Assembly: GCF_003419895.1 (NCBI RefSeq) | Contig: NZ_QPMM01000014.1 | Span: forward strand, 1 to 64,000 | DNA: 64,000 nucleotides | Reading direction: 5' to 3' | DNA from: Chitinophaga silvatica | GTDB lineage: Bacteria > Bacteroidota > Bacteroidia > Chitinophagales > Chitinophagaceae | Part shown: positions 46,331 through 56,900 of the stretch, in pieces | Position numbering within the stretch: position 1 is the stretch's first letter | Layout of the letters: each line of letters starts with the position of its first letter | The notes under the pieces: generated by a model | Database searches by the model: none | What the model saw: the letters and a program-made list of their open reading frames with translations, nothing else | Told to the model about the DNA's origin: nothing | Made by a program: the position numbers and the translations under genes

Positions 46331-46458
46331 TATTCTTTATTTTTGATAACAGGTATACATGGTGGGTCATCTGTCCTGTAGCCTGTTTCTCCGGCCGCTT
46401 AGATTTACAACGATCTGTATTATTATTTACAGTAAATCTTATTTAATCAAACATCTCT

Positions 46459-46863
46459 ATGGAAAATAATGTAAAACAAGCATCATCCGGAACCTGTAAT
46501 ATTAAAATAAACAATATAGGCAGAATTCCCACTGCTCCCGCTAGTGTTTCGTCAGAAGATCAGATGAGTGCATTCAATCTCATTACCCAGCTCAGTTTTC
46601 AGGATATTTGGAAAATACCCCCGTTTCAATTGCAGGAAGGTACAACCACTATATTTGTTGAGAATCCCCTTTACGATAGTGGGCGTGCCTGGCTTATCAA
46701 AAATGCCCAAAATCAGGTGATTGTTTATACAGTCGTGGCAGGTACTCTTTCTACTGCATCCACAGCAGACCAACAGGCCAATGTTTTGCAAATGGTTAGA
46801 AACGGATTAACAGACAGTTTAAATACCTCGTGTATGATAGATGTAAATGGAATTTGCAATTAA
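46459..46863 (+). CDS. Unrecognised small protein
   Basis: 134 residues, no signal peptide or membrane helix. The N-terminal third is low in charge and Asn/Ser rich (NVKQASSGTCNIKINNIGRI). The middle is beta-like (TTIFVENPLYDSGRAWLIKN, QNQVIVYTVVAGTLSTAS) and the end has an Asn/Thr-rich stretch with three Cys in all (C13, C125, C133). Codon use looks normal and a terminator follows, so it is likely a real gene. I recognise no family and assign no function. It stands alone 129 bases after the HxlR gene. Confidence 0.6.
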   Translation: MENNVKQASSGTCNIKINNIGRIPTAPASVSSEDQMSAFNLITQLSFQDIWKIPPFQLQEGTTTIFVENPLYDSGRAWLIKNAQNQVIVYTVVAGTLSTASTADQQANVLQMVRNGLTDSLNTSCMIDVNGICN

Positions 46864-46956
46864 TTCCAGGATGTATCAATTATTTCCTCGCTTAGGAAAT
46901 CTACTCATGATATTATTTCCTGTAATTAGAATCATGCGACAAAATGATGGAAAATG

Positions 46957-46985
46957 CACAAGCCCGCAAATAATGCAGGCTTGTG
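46957..46985. terminator. Bidirectional terminator
   Basis: CACAAGCC pairs with GGCTTGTG, with a mismatch and an inner GC/GC, followed by TTTT on the + strand. It lies between the small unknown gene and the convergent VWA gene. Confidence 0.72.
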
Positions 46986-47008
46986 TTTTAGGCTGGGATT
47001 AACAGGTA

Positions 47009-48178
47009 TTACTTTTCTGCAGTATATCCTTTTGTAACGGCAAAAGTGATTATAGATTGCTTGATAGCAGTGCCAAGATCATCTGCTTTCGAACTCGATT
47101 TCATTTTTTCATCTATGTATTTTTGCCTTTTATTTCCTAATACCACCATAGCTTTCTGAATACTGTCTCTTTCTTTTCCTTTCGCTACTACTATTTGTTT
47201 TAATTCTGATGTACTTTTTCCCTGAAGCTCCTGAGGAAGCTCACTCTGGCTGATTTTTGAGAGAAGGGTAGGATCTTTTTCATTAAGTTCTACCAGATCC
47301 CAGGTGTCATTTTTATAAACAGATTTTGATTTGCTAACAAAGCGTTCTATAGAATTAGCCCTGGAAATAGAACTTGCATTGGCATCCTGCTGTAACTGGT
47401 TGCTTTTCTTTGAGGCCCCATATCTGCCATATCCGAAATAGGTTGAATTGATTTTAGAATTGTATACGGTGATCAGACTATCATATGGAGTTTCTATAAA
47501 GTCAACCTTTCTGTCTGAATCTATGTTGAAATATTTACCACCTCCTTTGTCAGCACCATCTTTCCATTTAATGGCGATTCCTTCCTGTTTACTTCCACAA
47601 AAGATTGTATTAACATAAATTTCTTTGCTCAGGGCTTCGGAAGCAGCTGAAACATAATTGACTTTGCCCTGGGTAAATTCTTCATTACCGGCAATATAAA
47701 TTAGTTTCAGATCGGCTGGGTTATAGCCCCAATCCAATGAGTTTACAGCTTTTTTGATTACAGCACCGCAATATTCTTCCCCTCCGTTGGTCTTGAGGGC
47801 AAATAGCTTTTCAGAAATCAGGTCGAGATCGGTGGTTAGCGGAGCAACCTGTCTGATAAAACCGGTTTCCCTGGAAAGCCAATCATTTCCATATTCATAT
47901 AGCGCAATTTCGATGATGGGAGCTTTACCCTGAAATTTCAAAGTGGTAAGCGTATTTATAATATTCCAGAGCCTCGATTTTGCCTGGTCTATAAGTCCAT
48001 CCATACTATTGGAAGTATCCAGCAATATAGCTACCTGGATACGGGTATTGTCCTTGGCGGAAGGAGAGCTAATAGCCGGTTTGGTATATTCTTTTTCAAT
48101 GGATTGTAGTTTGGAATCATGTTTCCATGCCAGGAATCCGGATGCCAGTAACAGGCCGGTAAATAGTGTCACTTTCAT
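47009..48178 (-). CDS. Exported VWA domain protein
   Basis: 389 residues. N-terminal signal or anchor (MKVTLFTGLLLASGFLAW). The von Willebrand A domain starts at about 48 (QVAILLDTSNSMDGLIDQAK) with the metal-site DxSxS, and includes FALKTNGGEEYCGAVIKKA and LKLIYIAGNEEFTQGKVNY. The second half is Lys/Ser/Gln-rich and helical (SELKQIVVAKGKERDSIQKA), with no known domain. Likely a periplasmic or surface protein that binds a partner through the metal site. It is divergent from the LytS-type kinase gene (135-base gap). Confidence 0.88.
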   Translation of the reverse strand: MKVTLFTGLLLASGFLAWKHDSKLQSIEKEYTKPAISSPSAKDNTRIQVAILLDTSNSMDGLIDQAKSRLWNIINTLTTLKFQGKAPIIEIALYEYGNDWLSRETGFIRQVAPLTTDLDLISEKLFALKTNGGEEYCGAVIKKAVNSLDWGYNPADLKLIYIAGNEEFTQGKVNYVSAASEALSKEIYVNTIFCGSKQEGIAIKWKDGADKGGGKYFNIDSDRKVDFIETPYDSLITVYNSKINSTYFGYGRYGASKKSNQLQQDANASSISRANSIERFVSKSKSVYKNDTWDLVELNEKDPTLLSKISQSELPQELQGKSTSELKQIVVAKGKERDSIQKAMVVLGNKRQKYIDEKMKSSSKADDLGTAIKQSIITFAVTKGYTAEK

Positions 48179-48313
48179 ATTGCTTGAATTAGGATTATAA
48201 TATGAAAGTAGTTGCTCTGATCCATGGGAATTGGCGCACTTGGTGAAATGGCAGGTTGACTGGGTGAATTAATAGAAACCCGTTTTGAAAAGCATTATTT
48301 TGCAACAGAATCT

Positions 48314-50140
48314 ATGTTCATGGTACGTTACGGTTTATATATATTTATCTTGTTTAGGTTGATGATTGTTGCGGAAACTGTTGTTGCCCAGGGAAAGAAG
48401 GGCAACAGCAGTTCGGTTTCCAAAGCAGCCAGTAAACTCTCAAGGTCACTGACTGCCGATGATAATGATCTGCAAACAGCTGCAGATTATGAGGCATTAG
48501 CTAATGAGCTGACGGAAAAAAATGAGTATGCCAAGGCCGAAGATTATCTGAAGAAGGCATTGGAAATCTATACCAGATTAAATCATGCTAATACCGCCAC
48601 CGTTACACGGGCTTTGGCTAAGGTGCAGGAAATGCAAAATAAAATCGAATCAGCCATTGCCAACTACCAGACTGCAGCCAATCTGTCTAAAGACAAGAGC
48701 CTGGAGCTGGTGAATGTTAATGATGCCAATCGTTTGCGCAATACAGGTAGTCCACTTCAACAATCAAATTATGCTCAATCCAACATCAATATTTTTGAAA
48801 AGGAAGGCAAAAAGGAAGAAGCATCTTATGCTTACAAGCAACTAGGCAATAGTCTCCTCTTACAGAATAATAAAATTGATGCTATTGCCAGTTATAAAAA
48901 AGCAATAGAGAAAAGTAATAGTACACTGGAAATCACAGACATTGGTAGGAAGATCTCCAAAGTATACGTTACCGATAATAATATTTCAGACGCGATCCGC
49001 AGTAATGAGGATATTTTAGAAAAAGCGAAGAATGAACAAAATACTGAGCTACAAATCAACCAAATACAGGGTTTAGCTCAGTTATATGCTAAAGATCAGC
49101 AGCCCGACAAAACCGGTAAACTACTGGAAGAAGCATATCAACTTGCCTTTAAAAGCGGGAATACCTCAAAAGCCAAAGATTGCCTGTTGGCCCTGGCTAC
49201 GCATTATAAACAACATAAAAATGCTGCTGCTGCGCTTAACCAGTATGACAATTTTCTGCATAACCTGGATTCACTCATCCGAAGGGATAGTTCCCTGGTT
49301 GATGCAAGCCTGTTTGATCTTACAGAAGGGAAAATCAAAGATCTGGAAAGAGAAAAAGTATTGCAACTGGCCCTTATCAGCAATCAAAATAAACTTAATT
49401 ATTTCCTGATTTCCTTTATTCTGGCCATGGTAGTGCTGTTATTATTTATTATCCATTCGCTAAGATCCATCAAAATAAAAAACAAAAAAATTGCATTACA
49501 ATCCTTACGCCGGGAAATGAATCCGCATTTTATCTTCAATAGTCTCAATAGTGTTAATCAATATATTGCAGAAAACAATGAGGTGGAGGCAAATAAATAT
49601 CTTACCTCATATTCAGGCCTGATGAGGAATGTAATGGAAAATTCAAATAAGGATTTTGTTCCGCTAACTGTGGAAGCTGAACAGCTGAAAAGATATCTCG
49701 ACCTGGAACTGCTTCGCTTCACAGATAAATTTGTATACATTCTGGATATTGATGAAGATTTAGACCAGGAAATGATGATGATTCCTAATATGTTGATCCA
49801 GCCACACCTGGAAAATGCCGTCTGGCATGGGCTCCGCTATAAAGATACCAAAGGATTACTCCGTGTTAGTTTCTCAAAAACTGAAAAGTATATCCGGGTG
49901 GAGGTTGTGGATAATGGAATTGGTCTGACACGTAGTCAAAATTTGAAAACCATCCACCAGAAAGAACACCAATCTAGGGGTATAACAAATACGAGAGAAC
50001 GAATAAATTTGCTGAATGATATATACCATCTCCAGATTCACCTGCAGGTGACGGAAATTACAACTGAAGGAGCAACAGGAACCCAGGTAATAATGCATTT
50101 GCCTTTAATTAACAAGCATGATTTCGACAGAAAAAATTAA
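48314..50140 (+). CDS. TPR-containing LytS-type sensor histidine kinase
   Basis: 608 residues (an ATG two codons in is equally possible). Signal peptide 1-25, then periplasmic TPR repeats at about 55-320 (EYAKAEDYLKKALEIYTRLN, KIDAIASYKKAIEKSN), one membrane helix at 361-382, and a His_kinase domain (PF06580) with LRREMNPHFIFNSLNSVNQY (H405). The ATP site has QPHLENAVWHG (N501) and VVDNGIGL (G-box at 532-538). It senses an unknown periplasmic signal and should phosphorylate the overlapping LytTR regulator. Confidence 0.95.
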   Translation: MFMVRYGLYIFILFRLMIVAETVVAQGKKGNSSSVSKAASKLSRSLTADDNDLQTAADYEALANELTEKNEYAKAEDYLKKALEIYTRLNHANTATVTRALAKVQEMQNKIESAIANYQTAANLSKDKSLELVNVNDANRLRNTGSPLQQSNYAQSNINIFEKEGKKEEASYAYKQLGNSLLLQNNKIDAIASYKKAIEKSNSTLEITDIGRKISKVYVTDNNISDAIRSNEDILEKAKNEQNTELQINQIQGLAQLYAKDQQPDKTGKLLEEAYQLAFKSGNTSKAKDCLLALATHYKQHKNAAAALNQYDNFLHNLDSLIRRDSSLVDASLFDLTEGKIKDLEREKVLQLALISNQNKLNYFLISFILAMVVLLLFIIHSLRSIKIKNKKIALQSLRREMNPHFIFNSLNSVNQYIAENNEVEANKYLTSYSGLMRNVMENSNKDFVPLTVEAEQLKRYLDLELLRFTDKFVYILDIDEDLDQEMMMIPNMLIQPHLENAVWHGLRYKDTKGLLRVSFSKTEKYIRVEVVDNGIGLTRSQNLKTIHQKEHQSRGITNTRERINLLNDIYHLQIHLQVTEITTEGATGTQVIMHLPLINKHDFDRKN

Positions 50141-50873
50141 ATCGGTAATCGTTGAAGATGAAGCCGCGGCTACAATTGCATTGCAAAATTACCTCGGTAA
50201 GTATTGCCCCCAGGTGGAGGTGGTTGGTACTGCACAAAATAGCCGGACAGCCATTTCACTCCTGCATGAACTGCAGCCACAACTGGTATTTCTGGATGTA
50301 GAAATGCCTTTTGGAAATGCTTTTGATGTATTGGAAGGATGCCAGGATCTGCAATTCGAAACTATTTTTGTTACAGCTTTTTCAGAGTATTCACTCAGAG
50401 CATTAAATCAGAGTGCTGCTTATTATCTACTCAAACCTGTTAGCATAGAAGAGTTGATTCTGGCTGTAAATAAGGTGCAGCAACAATTACAACAAAAGCA
50501 ATGGCTTAACAGGAATCGTATAATCATGGAGAATGCCAGGGAAAATAATCCAGGCATGCAACAGGTGATTTTGCCAACGCTTGATGGTTTTGATGTTGTA
50601 AAGATGAATGAAATTGTTAGGTTGAAGGGTAATGGAAATTTTACAGATGTTTATTTGATCAATGGAACTAAAAAGATGGTATGTCGTTTTCTTAAGCATT
50701 TTTCAGAGATGTTACCCCATCCATTTGTTAGAGTTCACAAATCCCATATTGTAAATATTCACTTCGTACAGTCTTATCATAAAGGTGCCGGCGGGTATGT
50801 TTGCCTTAATGATGGAACTGAGGTGGAAGTTTCACCGGCCTATAAAGATAGTCTCCTTAAAGCATTTCAATAA
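50118..50873 (+). CDS. LytTR family response regulator
   Basis: 251 residues. Receiver domain 6-125 with acidic pair EDE at 13-15 and phospho-Asp D60 (LVFLDVEMPFGNAFDV), the T and K positions (FVTAFSE, YYLLKPVS), and a LytTR DNA-binding domain at about 145-250 (GNGNFTDVYLINGTKKM, FVRVHKSHIVNIHFVQSYHK). Its start overlaps the kinase by 23 bases, so translation is coupled. The next genes on the same strand are the protease and SusCD of locus 3, the likely targets. Confidence 0.95.
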   Translation: MISTEKIKSVIVEDEAAATIALQNYLGKYCPQVEVVGTAQNSRTAISLLHELQPQLVFLDVEMPFGNAFDVLEGCQDLQFETIFVTAFSEYSLRALNQSAAYYLLKPVSIEELILAVNKVQQQLQQKQWLNRNRIIMENARENNPGMQQVILPTLDGFDVVKMNEIVRLKGNGNFTDVYLINGTKKMVCRFLKHFSEMLPHPFVRVHKSHIVNIHFVQSYHKGAGGYVCLNDGTEVEVSPAYKDSLLKAFQ

Positions 50874-51023
50874 TATGGTTAGTAGTTCGAAATAACCCAG
50901 TTAATAAAAAAATTTAAAAAATATGATGAACGGAAACGCTTTGCTGTAGCCGTTTTCGGCGCACTATTTTATCAAGTTTTAGAAAGTTGTCTAACGAAAA
51001 GCGGTTTACGTTATACTTTTCAA

Positions 51024-51031
51024 TAGCTTTG
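51024..51031 (+). promoter_or_regulatory. Bacteroidota -7 element (TAGCTTTG) of locus 3
   Basis: Exact TAnnTTTG match. The -33 place reads TTTACG-like sequence at a slightly short distance, as expected for an activator-dependent promoter. It is the only full -7 match I found between the LytTR gene and the protease gene. Confidence 0.45.
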
Positions 51032-51145
51032 CGGCCTTGAATTTAAAAATATATTAAACGTAGAAACCATTTTGCTTGAGAAGAGATCCGTGCCCAAATT
51101 AATATAGCCGCACCAATACTTTATAGCAATCCGTTCGTCCTTTGT

Positions 51146-51165
51146 AACCCAGCCCTTGCTGGGTT
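51146..51165 (+). other. Leader hairpin of locus 3
   Basis: AACCCAGC pairs perfectly with GCTGGGTT around CCTT, followed by TAGCTATTTC. With no strong T run it is a weak terminator or a leader structure, about 95 bases before the protease start codon. Confidence 0.5.
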
Positions 51166-51260
51166 TAGCTATTTCATATAGTTATTCCTGATTTCCGCAA
51201 TGGGACTGGATCGTTATTGCCCATAAGTATTGTTTAAAACAATTTAACAACATCCTATTT

Positions 51261-53885
51261 ATGCACGTGAGTTACAGGAAACTGTTATGGCTATTCCCAT
51301 GCGTAGCCCTTTCGACACAATATTTTACATCCACTGATGTAATTGCTCAATCAAGGAAGAAAAGTGGATGGCTGTTCGGAAAGAAAACAGCTGTTGTTGT
51401 TGCAGATACCACTGCTAAAAAGAAACCCGATACCAAAGGGATGAAACCCTATTCTGAAGTAATCACCTCGGATGCCGTAACCAGTAATGGTTTGATGAAA
51501 GTGCACCGGGTGAAGACTGATTATTACTTTGAAATTCCCCTGAACCTATTGGGCCGGCAACTGCTTGTAGTGAATAAGCTTTCCAAAGTGCCGGAGCAGC
51601 TCAACGATGCAGGAGTTAATAAAGGCATGAACTATGCCAATATGGTCATTGCATTTGAAAGAGATACCCTTCTGAATAAAATCTTTTTGCGTAAGCAAAA
51701 CCCATTCCTGGAAGTACCAGCCGATAACGCTATCGCCCAATCTGTGGCCGATAATTTTATTCCATCGCTGATCGATCAGTTTAAGATAGAGGCAATTAGT
51801 AAGGATTCCTCGGCAGTAGTTGTGAATGTTTCCAAATTATTTGATGGATCTAATAATAGTATTAATAATGTTTTTGAAGCACTAGGACTGCCAGGTTCAC
51901 CTATCAGAGACCTTTCCAGGATTCGTGGTATCAAATCATTCCAGGAAAATATAGTAGCTAAATCTGAGTTGACATCGAAAATCACCGGTGTGGAAGTATC
52001 TATCGAAACCACTACTAATTTGGTTTTGCTTAGTGAACAACCCATGAAGCCAAGATTTGCTGATAGAAGAGTAGGGCTCTTTACCACTCCAAGATGGTAT
52101 TTTAGTGATGCACAACATAAACTGGAAGAGCGTGAACTGATAACCCGCTGGCGCCTGGAACCTAAGCCAGAAGATCTGCAGCGTTACCTGAAAGGGGAAC
52201 TTGTGGAACCTAAGAAGCCGATAATTTACTATATAGATGCCAGCACACCAGCCCAATGGCGCCCTTATATTAAAGCCGGGATTGAAGATTGGCAGAAAGC
52301 TTTTGAAGCAGCCGGTTTCAAAAATGCCATCATTGCAAAAGATGCCCCAACCGATGATCCCGATTTTGATGGAGATGATGCACGTTATTCTTTAGTTACC
52401 TATGCTGCTTCTGCAAAAGCTAACGCTATGGGTCCATCTGTTATAGATCCACGCTCGGGTGAAATTCTTGAGGCAGATATTATCTGGTGGCATAATGTAA
52501 TGAGCACACTGCATTCATGGGTACGAATCCAAACTGGAGCTATTGATCCGCGTGCCAGAGGAAATCAGTTTAGCGACTCATTGATGGGCCATGCCATCCG
52601 TTTTGTATCCAGCCATGAAGTGGGCCATACTTTAGGGCTCCAACATAATATGGGTAGTTCCTTTGCTTTTGATGTGGACTCACTGCGTTCTCCGGAATTT
52701 ACTTCCCGGATGGGTGGTACTGCACCTTCTATTATGGATTATGCACGGTTTAACTATGTGGCACAGCCGGGAGATAACGTTACTCAGATCACTCCGGCTA
52801 TTGGGGTGTATGATAAATTCGCTATCGGATGGGCATATCGCTATACTGGTAAGAATCCGCATGAAGAGCTGCCGGAACTGAACAAACAATTGCGTGCCCA
52901 CGAAAATGACCCTCTGTATGCATTCGGGGAACAACAGGATGTAAGAGATGCCATTGACCCGCGCAGCCAGATAGAAGATCTTGGCAATGATGCAGTGAAA
53001 GCCAGTAAGTATGGTCTGCTGAATTTGAAGCGTATAGTACCTCAGATCCTCAGCTGGACAAAAGAAGAGGGTAGCACTTATGATGAAGCAGGAAAAATGC
53101 TGAACAGTGCTATCGGCCAGTGGAACCAATATGGCTATCATGTATTGGCTAATGTTGGTGGAATTTATGTTACCCCTACGGTTTTCGGACAGAAACAAAA
53201 CAGCTATCAGCATGTACCAAAGAAGAAACAACAGGAAGCTGTAAAATATCTTATTGAAGAAGTTTTTAACACACCGGCATGGCTGTTTAAAAATGATATT
53301 TATACCAAAAGTTATCCTATTAAGGAAAGTCCGATTGGTAATATAGAATATGGCGCTTTAGTATATGCTAAGGGTTTACAATCTTTCTTTTACTACGATC
53401 TGCTTCGCGATGAAAGATTGTCGCGCATGCTGGAAAATGAAGCAGCCAACGGCTCTTCCGCTTACACCGTTTCAGATTTGATGAGCGATATGCACCAGGG
53501 TGTTTTTGCCAAAACCATCAAAGGCCAATCTCTGGATATTTTTGAGCGTAACAGTCAAAAAGGTTTTGTGGATGCCTTGATAGTAAGTATTGATAAGTCT
53601 ATTGCACCTCCTTCAGCTAAAAAGTTGCAAACACAATTTGAACTTACCGGCTTTAATGAATTCTGTAGTTTTTCCATGCAACCACAACAAGAAAATGAAC
53701 GTGCTTCCCGCAATCTCAATTATTTCTCTATTCATCGTGTATCTGATGCAGTGAGTGCAAAACGTGGCGAACTAAGTCGTTTGTTGCTGTTATTGAACAG
53801 CCGTAAGAATACTAATGACAGGGCAACGGCAGATCATTATAATGATTTGATTATCCGTATTCAGCAAGCCTTAAACAATAAATAA
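51261..53885 (+). CDS. Secreted zinc-dependent metalloprotease (DUF5117/DUF5118 type), locus 3
   Basis: 874 residues. Signal peptide 1-29 (ends DVIAQ), a Lys-rich linker, DUF5118-like KPYSEVITSDAVTSNGLMKV, and the site HEVGHTLGLQH (H452, E453, H456, H462) followed by SIMDYARFNYVAQ. The whole core (RWRLEPKPEDLQRYLKGELV, IYYIDASTP, DPRSGEILEADI) parallels the locus 1 protease, so they are paralogues; this one is 43 residues longer. It precedes SusC by 34 bases, here at the head instead of the end of the operon. Confidence 0.93.
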   Translation: MHVSYRKLLWLFPCVALSTQYFTSTDVIAQSRKKSGWLFGKKTAVVVADTTAKKKPDTKGMKPYSEVITSDAVTSNGLMKVHRVKTDYYFEIPLNLLGRQLLVVNKLSKVPEQLNDAGVNKGMNYANMVIAFERDTLLNKIFLRKQNPFLEVPADNAIAQSVADNFIPSLIDQFKIEAISKDSSAVVVNVSKLFDGSNNSINNVFEALGLPGSPIRDLSRIRGIKSFQENIVAKSELTSKITGVEVSIETTTNLVLLSEQPMKPRFADRRVGLFTTPRWYFSDAQHKLEERELITRWRLEPKPEDLQRYLKGELVEPKKPIIYYIDASTPAQWRPYIKAGIEDWQKAFEAAGFKNAIIAKDAPTDDPDFDGDDARYSLVTYAASAKANAMGPSVIDPRSGEILEADIIWWHNVMSTLHSWVRIQTGAIDPRARGNQFSDSLMGHAIRFVSSHEVGHTLGLQHNMGSSFAFDVDSLRSPEFTSRMGGTAPSIMDYARFNYVAQPGDNVTQITPAIGVYDKFAIGWAYRYTGKNPHEELPELNKQLRAHENDPLYAFGEQQDVRDAIDPRSQIEDLGNDAVKASKYGLLNLKRIVPQILSWTKEEGSTYDEAGKMLNSAIGQWNQYGYHVLANVGGIYVTPTVFGQKQNSYQHVPKKKQQEAVKYLIEEVFNTPAWLFKNDIYTKSYPIKESPIGNIEYGALVYAKGLQSFFYYDLLRDERLSRMLENEAANGSSAYTVSDLMSDMHQGVFAKTIKGQSLDIFERNSQKGFVDALIVSIDKSIAPPSAKKLQTQFELTGFNEFCSFSMQPQQENERASRNLNYFSIHRVSDAVSAKRGELSRLLLLLNSRKNTNDRATADHYNDLIIRIQQALNNK

Positions 53886-53919
53886 ATCAATCAATCGAGA
53901 ATCTGATCTTCTGTAAGTA

Positions 53920-56900
53920 ATGAAAAAAAATCAGTTTTTAGCAAAGGTATTCTGCCTTCTTATGGCAGTATGCCTTTCCCCGGGGTGGGCCCAGGCCCAG
54001 ACAAACCAGCGTATTGTTAGGGGCCAGGTGGTAGATGCCACGTCTGGTGAAGCATTGCCTGGAGTGTCGGTGTATGTAAGTAGTAAAACAATTGGTACTA
54101 CTACCGGTACGGAAAATGTAATTGAAAACATTAGTATTGGCGCTATTACCAATGAAAAAGGAGAGTTTTCAATAAAATTGCCGGATTCCTTATCTGTAAA
54201 GCAATTGACTATTGGTTTTATGGGATATGAAACCAGGTTATTGAATCTTACGGCCAGCAATTATTATAAAGTAGCTTTGGCTACCGCCGGGAAAAACCTG
54301 AACGAATTTGTATTTACCGGTTACCAAACTATTAGAAAAAATAAATCGACCGGCGCTATCGACAAAATCGACATGGATAAAATCGATGTTGGTGGCGTAA
54401 TGAGTGTAGAACAAATGTTGCAGGGGCAGCTTTCCGGTGTGGCTATTACACCACAATCGGGCGCTCCTGGTCAGGCGGCAAAAATACGTATCCGTGGTAC
54501 CTCTTCCTTACAGGGCACTCAGGACCCTTTATGGGTAATTGATGGTTTACCGGTTGAGGGTACAAATCTCCCAAAATTAGAAGATGCCAAAGCAATAGAT
54601 CAACTTTATACTACCTCTATTGCTGGTTATAGCCCTTCAGATATCGAAAGTATTACTGTACTGAAAGATGCTGCCGCTACTGCTATTTATGGTGCCCGTG
54701 CTGCCAATGGTGTAATTGTGATCACTACTAAATCCGGGAAAAGAGGAGAGCGATTATCTGTAAATTACCGCAACAATTTCACCTTTACCCAGAAACCGGA
54801 TTTAAGCCGGTTAAATCTGATGAACAGCGACCAGAAAGTAAATCTGGAGCTAGATCTGTTTGCATCTGATTTCACCTATGGCGAAAATAATGGAGAAGTT
54901 TCACGCATCCTTCGGAAGTACAATGTCTCAGCTGAGGATCTTGCTACTAAAGGATTGGATGGTATTAATTCTTCTGCACGTAATGAAATTAATGCATTAA
55001 GAAAGATTAATACCAACTGGAATGACCTTATCTTCAGAAGTGCATTTACTCAGGAACATAGTGTAAGCGTTGCTGGTGGAGGCGATAAATCTTCCTATTA
55101 TTTCAGCGGAGGATATTATGATGAAAAAGGTGCAACCATCGGAACAGGTGCCAACAGATATAATATCACCCTGAAAACTGACTACGACCTGACAGATAAA
55201 CTTAAATTTTCTGCCGGTATTTTTGCAAATCAACGTAGCCAGACTTCTTTCAATTCTAATCGTGGTGGAAATACAAACCCGGTACAATATTCACGCCTGG
55301 CTAATCCTTATCTGAATGTTCTTGATGCCAATGGTAACTACGTTTACGACAAGAACATTGGAGGCGATAGAAATGTGGTAGACTTTAACCTCCTGGAAGA
55401 AAGAAAAAATACCTCCAACACACTCAAAACCCAGTCGGTGAATACCAATTTCAAACTGGATTATGAAGTGATTAAAGGGTTGCATGTAAGCTCTCAACTG
55501 GGTGTTCAATCAGACATCACAACTGGCGAACAGATTGCTTTAGGCAATACTTATTATGTTAGATTGCTGGCAGATCAGAACATGCGTTACGATCCGGCGA
55601 CCGGTACTCAGAAAACCATTATCCCTAATGGTGGCGTAATCAATAACAGCAATAGTAACATGCAGCAGTATACTCTCAAAACAATGGCGGAGTATAACTT
55701 CAACCTGAATAAAAAACATGACTTTACTTTCATGGCAGGTAATGAGCTGAGAAGGGTTAAAGAGAAATACCTTACCAATACAGGGTATGGTTATGATCCG
55801 AAAACGCTGACAACTATTCCTATCAAATTTCAGAACGACAATGATATAAGTGAGCTGTATAAGAATACTAATACCTATCTGGAAAATGCATTTGTTTCAT
55901 TTTTCGGTACAGGTAGTTATACTTACAACAACCGTTATACACTAGGTGGAAGTATTCGCTTCGATGGTTCTGATCTGTTTGGGGTTGATCCTAAATATAA
56001 ATACCTGCCTTTATGGTCGGTAAGCGGATTATGGAGAGTGATGGAAGAACCTTTTATGAAGGATGTAAATTTCATCAATGCACTGAATGTACGTGCTTCT
56101 TATGGTTTGCAAGGAAATATTGATAAAAACACTTCGCCATTTGTTGTAGGCACTTATGTGAATGTGCCAATCTTACCAGGAAATCCGATACAAACTATCC
56201 AGGTAGGCACCCCTCCGAATGCGAAGCTCAGATGGGAGAAAACTATCAATAAGAATATAGGAATTGATATCAGTGTACTTAAGAACAGGGTTAATATTAC
56301 TGCCGATTACTATGATCGTCATGGAAAAGATCTGATAAACGTTCGTGCATTACCGTTGGAAACCGGTTTCCAGAATATGACTGTCAATTGGGCTGAAATG
56401 CGTAACCGTGGTGTAGAATTTAGTATCAATACCCGTAATATCATCCGTAAGGATTTCCGCTGGTCAACTGATTTTAATTTCTCATACAATAAGAACACCG
56501 TATTGCGTGAAACCCTGCAGGATAATACCTATTTCCCTTCCAGGGAAGGGCATGCAACAGGTACAGTTTGGGGAATTGATTATGCTGGTCTGAATGAACA
56601 TGGTATGATCCTCGTTAATTATCAGGGTAAAAAACAAACATTGTCGGAGCTGTTACAGCTGCAGGACGATTTTGCCGGGGACCCGGATTTAGGCGGATTA
56701 TTCCCTTACAGTAACCTGACCAATGCCGAACAAAGAGCCTTGTTTCATGATATGGGTACATCAGATCCACTGTACACAGGTGGTTTCAATAACAACTTTA
56801 CCTATAAAAGATTTGATCTTGCTATCGGTGTAATGTTTAACCTGGGGCAGAAAGTACAAATCCAGCCTTATTACAATCCATTCTTCTATGATCGTGGCAC

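Larger units (their letters stand above)
50874..51260 (+). other. Intergenic region and structured leader before SusCD locus 3
   Basis: No open frame of note. At 50931-50958 CGGAAACG pairs with CGTTTTCG, a possible weak terminator after the LytTR gene. An exact -7 box TAGCTTTG lies at 51024-51031, which would give a leader of about 225 bases to the protease start, with an 8-bp hairpin at 51146-51165. LytTR proteins bind paired direct repeats upstream of promoters; I could not pick out a clear pair by eye. Confidence 0.55.

Noticed and set aside
13374..51140. The 9-mer GTTCGTCCT in three intergenic regions (near 13374, 24291, 51133)
   Set aside because: The copies differ in orientation relative to the genes and share no flanking sequence; three copies in 64 kb are not far above chance.
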